This document shows, piece after piece, positions 1-4,811 of a stretch of 7,311 nt of DNA. The notes beneath the pieces are model-generated. The model made no database searches and had not been told where the DNA came from. It was given only the letters and a program-made list of their open reading frames with translations. The stretch is taken from the NCBI RefSeq assembly GCF_000721935.1, contig NZ_KL585401.1, forward strand, positions 22,393 through 29,703, read 5' to 3'. Each line of letters opens with the position of its first letter. Within the stretch, counting starts at the first letter, position 1. The position numbers and the translations under genes were made by a program. This DNA comes from Streptomyces sp. NRRL WC-3549. GTDB lineage: Bacteria > Actinomycetota > Actinomycetes > Streptomycetales > Streptomycetaceae.

Positions 1-2
1 GG

Positions 3-56
3 CCCGCTCCCTGCCGGGAGCCACTGCCAGGTGATACGTCACCGGCAGGGAGCGGG
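3..56. terminator. Perfect 15-bp inverted repeat, likely terminator of the minus-strand gene pair
   Basis: The arm CCCGCTCCCTGCCGG at 3-17 is perfectly complementary to 42-56, with a 24-nt loop. It begins three bases past the stop codon of the minus-strand gene at 59-229, so it would stop leftward transcription. There is no clear T tract, which is usual for Streptomyces terminators. Whatever lies left of the window could share it as a bidirectional terminator. Confidence 0.7.
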
Positions 57-58
57 GG

Positions 59-229
59 TCAGACGGGCCTGCCGGTACTCCACTTGTTGGCCTCGCGGAC
101 CCTGGCGAGCAGCGCCGCCCGGCGCTGCTCGTCGGCCGCCGCTTCCGTGACCGGGTCCGGCTCCCCGTCCGCCTCCCGGTCCGCTTCCTCGGGCTGCGGG
201 TCCGGTGCCTGTTCCACGACGCCGCTCAC
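59..229 (-). CDS. Small acidic hypothetical protein (56 aa), coupled to the gene before it
   Basis: I do not recognise a family. The protein starts VSGVVEQAPD, has an acidic stretch rich in Glu, Asp and Pro (about residues 8-30), and ends in a basic helix-like segment with RRAALLARVREANKW and a short STGRPV tail. The GTG start at 229-227 overlaps the TGA of the upstream gene in a GTGA arrangement, which points to translational coupling. The frame stays open far upstream on this strand, but that extension runs over the XRE gene in antisense and has Arg/Gly/Pro-rich composition, so the short start is preferred. A strong hairpin follows the stop. The function is unknown. The evidence is the coupled start, a plausible composition and the downstream hairpin. 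Confidence 0.6.
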   Translation of the reverse strand: MSGVVEQAPDPQPEEADREADGEPDPVTEAAADEQRRAALLARVREANKWSTGRPV

Positions 230-453
230 TCGGGGCGCCGGTGCAGGGCGGTGGTCAGCCGACGCGTGATCTCCAGATTGCAGCGCCCCAATTCCACCGG
301 GGGCAAAGGCACCTGGGCGGCGAGCGGCACCGGGTCCAGACGCAATGACGGCAACGTCACCCCCACGGCGGTGAGCGCCCGCCGCAGGTCGTCCCGCGCC
401 GTCTCGGCCTCGCTGATCCGCTCTGCCGCGGTCCTGTGTTGTTCCACGCTCAC
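226..453 (-). CDS. Small hypothetical protein (75 aa), first gene of the minus-strand pair
   Basis: The protein begins VSVEQHRTAAERISEAETARDDLRRALTA when read in pieces: an N-terminal amphipathic helix with heptad-like spacing, then a Leu/Pro-rich middle (LPSLRLDPVPL, VPLPPVELG), then a second helix (NLEITRRLTTALHRR). The GTG start at 453-451 has a GAGGAG ribosome site about 7 nt upstream on this strand; a second GTG two codons later is possible. An ATG further upstream at 531 lacks a good site and adds a Pro-rich non-conserved segment. It is divergent from the XRE/DUF5753 gene, so the region 454-580 must hold promoters for both directions. No function can be assigned. The helix-turn-helix pattern is a coiled-coil guess, not a DNA-binding claim. 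Confidence 0.65.
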   Translation of the reverse strand: MSVEQHRTAAERISEAETARDDLRRALTAVGVTLPSLRLDPVPLAAQVPLPPVELGRCNLEITRRLTTALHRRPE

Positions 454-544
454 GTGCGTACTCCTCGGTGGGTCGACCTGACTGGCCCTGGGTGGCCATG
501 GATTGGGCAGGGTTGTTCCACCACTGGGCATCGGTCCGTATCGC

Positions 545-550
545 TACGAT
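545..550 (+). promoter_or_regulatory. Candidate -10 element for the XRE/DUF5753 gene
   Basis: TACGAT at 545-550 fits the TANNNT -10 consensus of the Streptomyces housekeeping sigma factor and sits about 30 nt before the GTG at 581. The hexamer 17 nt upstream (CACTGG) is a poor -35. The site is plausible by position and sequence only. Confidence 0.35.
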
Positions 551-580
551 CACCAGGTGTAATTGTTTTCGAGGTGCCGA

Positions 581-634
581 GTGAAAACGGGGATGGCAGT
601 GCCCGCACCGAAGAAGCTCGACCCGACGCAGTAA
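581..634 (+). other. Cut-off original 5' end of the XRE/DUF5753 gene, ending in an in-frame TAA
   Basis: In the same frame as the XRE gene at 656, codons from GTG 581 (GAGGTG ribosome site at 571-576) or ATG 593 read M-AVPAPKKLDPTQ and then hit TAA at 632-634. The frame then continues LTALYGS into the ATG at 656. PAPKKLDP...LTALYGxxLRK is the usual N-terminus of these Streptomyces regulators, so the TAA looks like a nonsense change (for instance from a TCA serine codon). The same PAPKKL peptide reappears at 1949-1966 in the second unit, which supports its being real coding sequence. Confidence 0.7.
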
Positions 635-655
635 CTCACCGCGCTCTACGGGTCG

Positions 656-1516
656 ATGCTCCGCAAGTTCCGGACGAAGGCGGGCTGGACGCAGCGGGAG
701 TTGGGGGACAGGGTCCCGATCGCACACAGTCGCATCGCGCAGTTCGAGCTGGGCAACGAGACACCGGTTCCGGACGTGGCCCAGGCACTTGACCGGCTGC
801 TCAAGGCGGACGGGGACCTGCTGGACCTGTGGCAGCACGTGGTACGGACACCGATCCCGGACTGGGCCCGGCGGTACGTGAATCTGGAGCCACAGGCGAG
901 CAAGATCCGTAAGTACGCCGCCCACTCCGTTCCGGGGCTGCTTCAGACAGAGGCCTACGCGCGGGAGCTCTTGGGTGTGGCGCGCCCAAGTGTCGGGGAC
1001 GAACTTGAAAAGCTGCTGTCGGCACGGATGGCCCGACAGAGGATTCTGGGTAGCGAGAGTCCGCCCGTGTTGTGGGTGGTGCTCGACGAGGCGGTACTCC
1101 TTCGCACCGTGGACAGCCCGGCCGTCATGCGCGAGCAGTTGGCTCACCTGCTGGCGGCGGCAGAAGCGCGAAACCAGATCACGCTGCAAGTGCTGCCTTT
1201 CAGTGCGGGTGCTCACCCCTTGCTGGACGGTTCGGCCACGGTGCTGTCGTTCGCTTCGCGGCCCGACACCGCCTACTTGGAGGGCTCGCACTCCGGAGAG
1301 CTCGTCGAGCACTCTGTGGCGGTTGCCGAATACGCCTTAGCATTCGATTACTTGCAGGGCCTTGCTCTGTCGCCACGGGCGTCGGCCGCTCTGATCCGTT
1401 CCCTCCTGGAGGACACCAACCGTGACGCACGATTCCCGAGTCGTTCCCAGCGCCGCCGTGTGGCGCAGGTCCAGCTACAGCAACACGCAGGGCGGCGACT
1501 GCGTCGAGGTCGCTGA
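656..1516 (+). CDS. XRE-family regulator with DUF5753 domain (Scr1-like), N-terminally interrupted
   Basis: This is a DNA-binding regulator of the actinobacterial Scr1/WhiJ-like group, normally paired with a DUF397 protein. Residues 1-52 form the helix-turn-helix (GWTQRELGDRV, then HSRIAQFELGNETP). A DUF5753 region follows from about 70 to 250, with the typical VPGLLQTEAYAREL and later LLWVVLDE-like, ITLQVLPF and SAALIRSL segments. The ATG at 656 lacks a convincing ribosome site. The better start at 581 is cut off by TAA at 632, so the product depends on reinitiation or the gene is dead; the DNA-binding helices are still encoded. The last 31 residues (RDARFP to LRRGR) run out of frame over the DUF397 gene for 95 nt and are probably not conserved for their own sake. 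Known pairs such as SCO4441/SCO4442 affect antibiotic production in S. coelicolor. Family assignment is firm; activity is uncertain. Confidence 0.85.
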   Translation: MLRKFRTKAGWTQRELGDRVPIAHSRIAQFELGNETPVPDVAQALDRLLKADGDLLDLWQHVVRTPIPDWARRYVNLEPQASKIRKYAAHSVPGLLQTEAYARELLGVARPSVGDELEKLLSARMARQRILGSESPPVLWVVLDEAVLLRTVDSPAVMREQLAHLLAAAEARNQITLQVLPFSAGAHPLLDGSATVLSFASRPDTAYLEGSHSGELVEHSVAVAEYALAFDYLQGLALSPRASAALIRSLLEDTNRDARFPSRSQRRRVAQVQLQQHAGRRLRRGR

Positions 1517-1637
1517 CGGATTCCCCGGCGTGCTTCCGGTCCGCGACAGCAAGCGCCCGCAGGGGCCGGCGCTCGTGTTCGGGGCGCCGGCCTGGTCCGC
1601 TTTCGTCAACGAGGTGAAGGCGGACCGTTCCGCGTAA
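1422..1637 (+). CDS. DUF397 protein (Scr2-like partner of the XRE regulator), 71 aa
   Basis: This is a clear DUF397 protein: W-RRSSYSN near residues 14-21, then GGDCVEVAD, VLPVRDSKRP-GPAL, and FGAPAWSAFVNEVK at the end. The length is typical. The GTG start at 1422 has GGAGGAC at 1408-1414, 7 nt upstream, inside the XRE frame, so the two genes overlap and are probably translated together. In characterised pairs the DUF397 protein acts with the XRE/DUF5753 regulator, and the pair is described as toxin-antitoxin-like; here that is known by family, not shown. It shares 50 of 71 residues with the second DUF397 gene at 2082-2297, and the two conserved blocks are exactly 660 bp apart. The gene looks intact although its regulator has a stop near the 5' end. 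Confidence 0.93.
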   Translation: MTHDSRVVPSAAVWRRSSYSNTQGGDCVEVADGFPGVLPVRDSKRPQGPALVFGAPAWSAFVNEVKADRSA

Positions 1638-1649
1638 GGAAGGCTCGCT

Positions 1650-1736
1650 AGGTTGGGTATTTTGCGTGCAATGCCGGAGTCGGTGAAAGTGCTTAAAAAT
1701 GACCGATCGCGCTGCTAAATCCCCAGGTCACGCAGT
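1650..1736 (+). promoter_or_regulatory. Probable CRISPR leader
   Basis: The stretch after the DUF397 stop is clearly richer in A and T than its surroundings (GTATTTTGCG near 1660, GTGCTTAAAAATGACC at 1689-1704, GCTGCTAAATCCCC near 1711-1724) and leads directly into the first perfect repeat. Its side matches the repeat orientation expected for type I-E. It would hold the array promoter and the adaptation site. I recognise the general look of an actinobacterial I-E leader, but did not compare it with any database. Confidence 0.6.
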
Positions 1737-1947
1737 CTGCTCCCCGCGCACGCGGGGATGGTCCCGCGGTGGAGGCCCGCACGACCAACCCCTTGGTCTG
1801 CTCCCCGCGCACACGCGGATGGTCCCACCAACCCGGGCCTGTACACGAAGCGGTCCGTCTGCTCCCCGCGCACGCGGGGATGGTCCCCGGCCCAGGTCGG
1901 GGAGGCGTGGGTCGCGATCTGCTCCCTGCACACGCGAGGGTGGCCCT
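1737..1947 (+). CRISPR. Mini type I-E-like CRISPR array: four 29-nt repeats, three spacers
   Basis: The repeat has the stem CTCCCCGCG-CA-CGCGGGGA flanked by CTG and TGGTCCC, matching the E. coli-like I-E repeat in length and architecture and the usual Streptomyces version. Repeats lie at 1737-1765, 1798-1826, 1859-1887 and 1919-1947; spacers are at 1766-1797 (32 nt), 1827-1858 (32) and 1888-1918 (31), giving a period of 61, 61 and 60. Repeats 1 and 3 are identical, repeat 2 has two changes, and repeat 4 has six and is the decayed distal end. The transcript direction is plus, by leader position and repeat polarity. No cas gene is present here, so the array is orphan or served from elsewhere. 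Repeat 4 overlaps the start codon of the deleted XRE gene at 1940. Confidence 0.93.
1919..1947 (+). repeat. Degenerate terminal CRISPR repeat merging into a gene start
   Basis: Compared with repeats 1 and 3 it differs at positions 9, 12, 19, 22, 26 and 29. Three of the changes are in the last eight bases, from 1940 on, where the sequence instead reads GTG GCC CTG CCT GCA CCG, matching ATG GCA GTG CCC GCA CCG at the start of the first XRE gene. The repeat therefore seems to end in a junction with coding DNA at about 1936-1940. Confidence 0.65.
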
Positions 1948-2176
1948 GCCTGCACCGAAGAAGTTGGAGCATCCTGCAACCGTGGCTGAGTTCGCATTGG
2001 GACTTGATCACTTGCAAGCCCTTGCGTTCTCACCCCAGACGTTTGCCAGCCTGATCCGCTCCCTCATCAAGGAGAAGTACTGTGACTCCCGACTCCGGTC
2101 CCGAGTGCGGCGCCGCCGCTTGGCGCAAGTCCAGTCGAAGCAACCAGGCGGGCGGCGACTGCGTCGAGGTCGCTGA
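1940..2176 (+). pseudogene. Internally deleted XRE/DUF5753 regulator (first about 10 residues fused to C-terminus)
   Basis: From GTG 1940 the frame reads V-ALPAPKKLE, the usual N-terminus of these regulators, then at once HPATVAEFALGLDHLQALAFSP in two pieces, and on through SLIRSLIKEKY. The latter matches the C-terminal part of the first copy (EHSVAVAEYALAFDYLQGLALSP). The HTH and nearly all of DUF5753, over 200 residues, are missing, with the frame kept across the join near 1966-1970. No ribosome site precedes the GTG at a useful distance, since GAGG touches it directly. The tail from 2082 to 2176 runs out of frame over the DUF397 gene, as in the first copy. It could still be translated as a 78-aa remnant, but it cannot bind DNA in the family's way. 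Confidence 0.8.
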
Positions 2177-2297
2177 CGGCCTCCTCGATGTGCTGCCCGT
2201 CCGTGACAGCAAGCGCCCCCACGGCCCCGCGCTCATGTTCGGGGCCGCGGCCTGGTCCGCCTTCGTCGACGAGATGAAGGCGCACCGCCCGGCCTGA
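2082..2297 (+). CDS. Second DUF397 protein (Scr2-like), 71 aa
   Basis: The protein carries the full DUF397 pattern: AAWRKSSRSN, GGDCVEVADG, VLPVRDSKRP-GPALMFG and AWSAFVDEMK. The GTG start at 2082 has AAGGAG at 2069-2074, 7 nt upstream, within the regulator remnant. It is 70 percent identical to the DUF397 protein at 1422-1637 by direct count. Its own regulator has lost its DNA-binding and sensor parts, so any control must come from another XRE protein or the gene is unregulated. It is preceded by the CRISPR array and followed within 50 nt by the DUF4291 gene on the same strand. No stop or frameshift is visible. The partner role is known for the family; the current role here is unknown. Confidence 0.93.
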   Translation: MTPDSGPECGAAAWRKSSRSNQAGGDCVEVADGLLDVLPVRDSKRPHGPALMFGAAAWSAFVDEMKAHRPA

Positions 2298-2344
2298 GGA
2301 AAACCAGGTGCCGGGACACGGTGTCCTCGCCCATCCTGAGAAAC

Positions 2345-2956
2345 ATGAACGTCCAGGCCAACCCGCCCCGTTACGAGATCCGCGCTCAGCACACCGCCTC
2401 GACGGTCACCGTGTACCAGGCCTACCGGCCCGCGATCGGGCTGCCGGCCGTCCGTGACGGGCGGTTCCCGGCAGCGTGGAAGCGGGACCGGATGACGTGG
2501 GTGAAGCCCAGCTTCCTGTGGATGATGTACCGCTGCGGGTGGGGCGCGAAGGAAGGGCAGGAGGTCGTCCTTGCCGTCGAGGTCGAACGGGCGGGCCTCG
2601 CCTGGGCGTTGGAGAACGCGGAGCTGTCCCACTACGTACGCGGCGTCCACCCGGACGAGGCCGCCTGGAAGCAGGCCCTGCGGTCCGCCCCCGCCCGGGT
2701 CCAGTGGGACCCCGAGCGGGACCTGGACATGAACCCGCTGCCGTACCGCTCCCTCCAGCTCGGCCTGTCCGGCGAGGCGGCGCGGAGGTACGCGGATGAG
2801 TGGACCGTGTCGATCCGCGATGTGACACCACTGGCGCGCGAGGTGCACGAACTGGTCAGGGCGGGAGAGCGTGAGCAGGCCGCCGGCCTCCTGCCGGCGG
2901 AGACACCGTTGGACCTGCCGGCGCCCCGCCCGATACCGGCGGTTTCAGACGGCTGA
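2345..2956 (+). CDS. DUF4291 family protein (203 aa)
   Basis: The conserved DUF4291 signature is complete: VTVYQAYRPAIG (residues about 21-32), the block MTWVKPSFLWMMYRCGW (50-66), QWDPER (120-125) and RSLQLGLSG followed by a Tyr-rich helix (135-150). Length and motif order are those of the family, so the gene looks whole. The ATG at 2345 places the IRAQ...VYQAY start where relatives have it, but its ribosome site (CTGAGAAAC) is weak; GTG at 2321 in the same frame adds eight residues and is the alternative. A Pro-rich tail follows residue 180. It lies 24 to 48 nt behind the DUF397 gene and may share its transcript. I know of no settled biochemical activity for this family and propose none. 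No signal peptide or membrane segment is seen, so it should be cytoplasmic. Confidence 0.9.
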   Translation: MNVQANPPRYEIRAQHTASTVTVYQAYRPAIGLPAVRDGRFPAAWKRDRMTWVKPSFLWMMYRCGWGAKEGQEVVLAVEVERAGLAWALENAELSHYVRGVHPDEAAWKQALRSAPARVQWDPERDLDMNPLPYRSLQLGLSGEAARRYADEWTVSIRDVTPLAREVHELVRAGEREQAAGLLPAETPLDLPAPRPIPAVSDG

Positions 2957-3051
2957 GGTCGGAAGGCGACCGGGGAACACCAGCACCGAGTTGGCCAGGC
3001 CGGCCCGCCTACGGCGCACTTCACGGGGCGACAGGAGTCCCTTCCTGCGTT

Positions 3052-3072
3052 CCGGCCCGCAGCGTGGGCCGG
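3052..3072. terminator. Hairpin downstream of the DUF4291 gene
   Basis: CCGGCCC at 3052-3058 pairs perfectly with GGGCCGG at 3066-3072 around a 7-nt loop. It lies about 95 nt past the DUF4291 stop and 65 nt before the next gene, in a 181-nt gap with no other convincing feature. There is no T tract. It may end the CRISPR-DUF397-DUF4291 transcript. Confidence 0.45.
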
Positions 3073-3137
3073 TGACGGCACCATGGTCCGAGCACAGCCG
3101 TAGAAGCGCGTGCAGACGACAACCAGCGGAGCGACCG

Positions 3138-3380
3138 ATGACCTTACATTTCATTGCGAAAGACCCGGAAACGAACGGGGACCACTGCCCAACAGTATGG
3201 TTCGACGATGTGGCACAGGAGTTCGTCGTTCAAGGGTGGAAGGCGAGCCCTGTGCTGGAGGCGAGGTGCCGGGAGACCGGGCCTGTCCCGGACACCGAGG
3301 CGGTCGTACGGCTGCCGGTTCGCATGACCGAGGCGCTGAGGGGGATGCTGGATGTCGCAGCCCGTGCCCCCGTTCGCTGA
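3138..3380 (+). CDS. Hypothetical 80-aa protein upstream of DUF6879
   Basis: The protein starts MTLHFIAKDPETNGDHCPTV and contains WFDDVAQEFVVQGWK, then EARCRETGPVPDTEAVVRLP and a final helix (RMTEALRGMLDVAA). Small proteins of this look sit just before DUF6879 genes in many streptomycetes; that is recollection of gene order, not a named family. The ATG at 3138 has GGAG at 3128-3131. The frame is open well upstream to 2871, but that part covers the DUF4291 gene in another frame and an intergenic hairpin, so it is excluded. Its 3' end overlaps the DUF6879 gene by 29 nt, indicating co-translation. Two Cys (17 and 49) and several acidic residues are visible, but no catalytic motif. Confidence 0.8.
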   Translation: MTLHFIAKDPETNGDHCPTVWFDDVAQEFVVQGWKASPVLEARCRETGPVPDTEAVVRLPVRMTEALRGMLDVAARAPVR

Positions 3381-3879
3381 GATTCTGGCCCAGTGCGCCA
3401 CCTCGGCCGTGCACCTGGAGACCCGGGATGCCTACGCGGTCGACGAGGAGGACCAGGAGCTGAAGGCCTGGCGCGCGGGGCAGCTGGCCGACGTGACCGA
3501 CCGAGCAGCTTGGTGGGGGCCGTTTCACGACTCGGTGGCCGACGCTGTCGGTCGAGGCGTCACCGTCCGGCGGGCCCGGGTGATCTCCACACCGGCGACG
3601 GAGTACATCCGGTTCGAGCACGCCTGCACCCGCCGGAACTTGGCTGCGGGCGAGGATGTGCGGTGGCTGCCGCGTGACCGGGCACTCGGCCTGCTCCTGC
3701 CGGCCCACGACTTCTGGCTGTTCGACGGTCGGCTGGTCCGGTGGCACCACTTCGCCGGTGACGGAAGCCACCTCCGTGACGAGCTCGACGACCGCCAGGA
3801 TGTCGCCGAGCAGACCGCAGCCGCGTTCCGTGGCGTGTGGGACCGGGCGGTGCCGCACCCGGAGTTCACGATCACCTGA
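3352..3879 (+). CDS. DUF6879 family protein (175 aa)
   Basis: The sequence matches the DUF6879 pattern: FAEILAQCATSAVHLETRDAY split near the N-terminus, a Trp-Trp-Gly-Pro-Phe-His motif after a variable linker, then VRRARVISTPATEYIRFEH (about 75-93), LAAGEDVRWLPR, a PAHDFWLFDGRLV block, and a C-terminal AFRGVWDRAVPH. The length is typical and no stop interrupts it. The ATG at 3352 has GAGGGGG at 3338-3344, inside the upstream gene. The stop TGA overlaps the start of the XRE/DUF5753 gene (TGATG at 3877-3881). In actinobacteria DUF6879 genes commonly sit beside XRE/DUF5753 regulators in place of, or alongside, DUF397. A role as the regulator's partner is therefore an inference from context. No biochemical activity is known to me. 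Confidence 0.9.
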   Translation: MSQPVPPFAEILAQCATSAVHLETRDAYAVDEEDQELKAWRAGQLADVTDRAAWWGPFHDSVADAVGRGVTVRRARVISTPATEYIRFEHACTRRNLAAGEDVRWLPRDRALGLLLPAHDFWLFDGRLVRWHHFAGDGSHLRDELDDRQDVAEQTAAAFRGVWDRAVPHPEFTIT

Positions 3880-4724
3880 TGGCTCCCTCCCCGTCAGCGC
3901 GCGTCCAGGAGACGCGTGACCGTATCGCGGGTCGCCTGCGTGCCCTCCGGCTCGACGCAGGCATGACGGGGCGGCAGCTGGCGGAGCTCACCGGCTGGCA
4001 GGGGTCCAAGGTGAGCCGCCTTCAGAGCGGCAGGTCACAGCCCTCTGACGACGACATCCGCGCCTGGTGCCGGGCCTGCGGCGCGGAGGACGAGGCAGCG
4101 GACCTGATCGCAGCGGCCCGTCAGGCACAGCAGATGTACACCGAGTGGCGCCGGGTCCAGCGCGCCGGTCTCCGAGGGGTACAACAGGCCCGGCTGCCGC
4201 TGTACGAACGGACCAGGGTCATGCGGGTGTACAGCTCCAGCGTCATTCCCGGGATGCTCCAGACGCGGGCCTACGCTGCTGCTCTCCTCGCGGAGATCGC
4301 CCGCTTCAGCCGGACGCCCGACGACTCGGCCGCAGCCGCCGATGCCCGGGTGGAACGGTCCCGGATCATCCGCCGCAGCGGTCGGCGCTTCCCCATCCTC
4401 ATCGAGGAGGCCGCGCTCCGCCGCCAGGTCGGCGGTCGGGACGTGATGGCCGACCAGCTCGGGTACCTCCTCCAGGCAGCGGCCCTGCCCGCCGTGACAC
4501 TCGGCATCATCCCTTCGAGGGCCGGACCGCTCTGGCCGCTGGAGACCTTCACCGTCTTCGATGCCGAGCAGGTGGCGGTCGAGCTGCTGACGGCCGCGAT
4601 CACCATCACGACGCCGTCCGAAGTGACCCAGTACATCGCCGCGCACGAGGAAATGAGCGCGGGTGCTGCGCATGGGCCAGCGGCTTTCCGGCTGATTGCA
4701 CAGGCTGTTTCCGGGCTCGCGTAG
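3879..4724 (+). CDS. XRE-family regulator with DUF5753 domain, intact (281 aa)
   Basis: This is a complete Scr1-type regulator. The helix-turn-helix spans about residues 15-70 (RLRALRLDAGMTGRQLAEL, then SKVSRLQSGRSQPSDDDI in pieces), and DUF5753 runs from about 95 to 275, with VIPGMLQTRAYAAALL, FPILIEEAALR, VTLGIIPS and a C-terminal helical end. The start ATG at 3879 overlaps the DUF6879 stop as TGATG, so translation is probably coupled; there is no strong ribosome site of its own nearby. A longer frame reaches back to 3837 but only overlaps the DUF6879 end. It differs strongly from the regulator at 656, for example in the HTH, so it is a different branch and not a third copy of the local duplication. 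It is the only whole DUF5753 protein in the window and the best candidate to control this gene run. Confidence 0.93.
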   Translation: MAPSPSARVQETRDRIAGRLRALRLDAGMTGRQLAELTGWQGSKVSRLQSGRSQPSDDDIRAWCRACGAEDEAADLIAAARQAQQMYTEWRRVQRAGLRGVQQARLPLYERTRVMRVYSSSVIPGMLQTRAYAAALLAEIARFSRTPDDSAAAADARVERSRIIRRSGRRFPILIEEAALRRQVGGRDVMADQLGYLLQAAALPAVTLGIIPSRAGPLWPLETFTVFDAEQVAVELLTAAITITTPSEVTQYIAAHEEMSAGAAHGPAAFRLIAQAVSGLA

Positions 4725-4811
4725 AAACCCGTAGAAACGTCGGCCCGTCGGACCACCGACATCCCTACCGTCACCGGTACTACTCACCGACCGCGAACGG
4801 GGAGACGGCCG

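Noticed and set aside
439..521. Direct repeat TTGTTCCAC at 439-447 and 513-521 as an operator pair
   Set aside because: The first copy encodes Val-Glu-Gln within the 75-aa gene and two short copies are not enough to support an operator.
230..1312. Long minus-strand open frame continuing upstream of the 56-aa gene (417 aa in total)
   Set aside because: It runs antisense through the 75-aa gene and the XRE/DUF5753 gene, whose motifs are clear, and its composition is Arg/Gly/Pro-rich. Only the last 56 codons look real.
1699..2054. Several open frames of about 100 aa on both strands through the CRISPR array
   Set aside because: Their translations repeat the same peptide at the 61-bp repeat period (for example CSPRTRGWS, PSARARGAD). 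They are translated CRISPR repeats, not proteins.
2030..2848. 272-aa minus-strand open frame
   Set aside because: It lies opposite the DUF397 and DUF4291 genes, which are firm, and shows no recognisable domain.
2991..3015. TTGGCC ... TACGGC as a promoter for the operon at 3138
   Set aside because: The spacing is only 13 nt and it lies upstream of the hairpin at 3052-3072.
4035..4787. 250-aa minus-strand frame, and a 316-aa plus frame at 4067-5017
   Set aside because: Both are shadows of the intact XRE/DUF5753 gene and the CxxC gene; their composition is typical of GC-rich noncoding frames.
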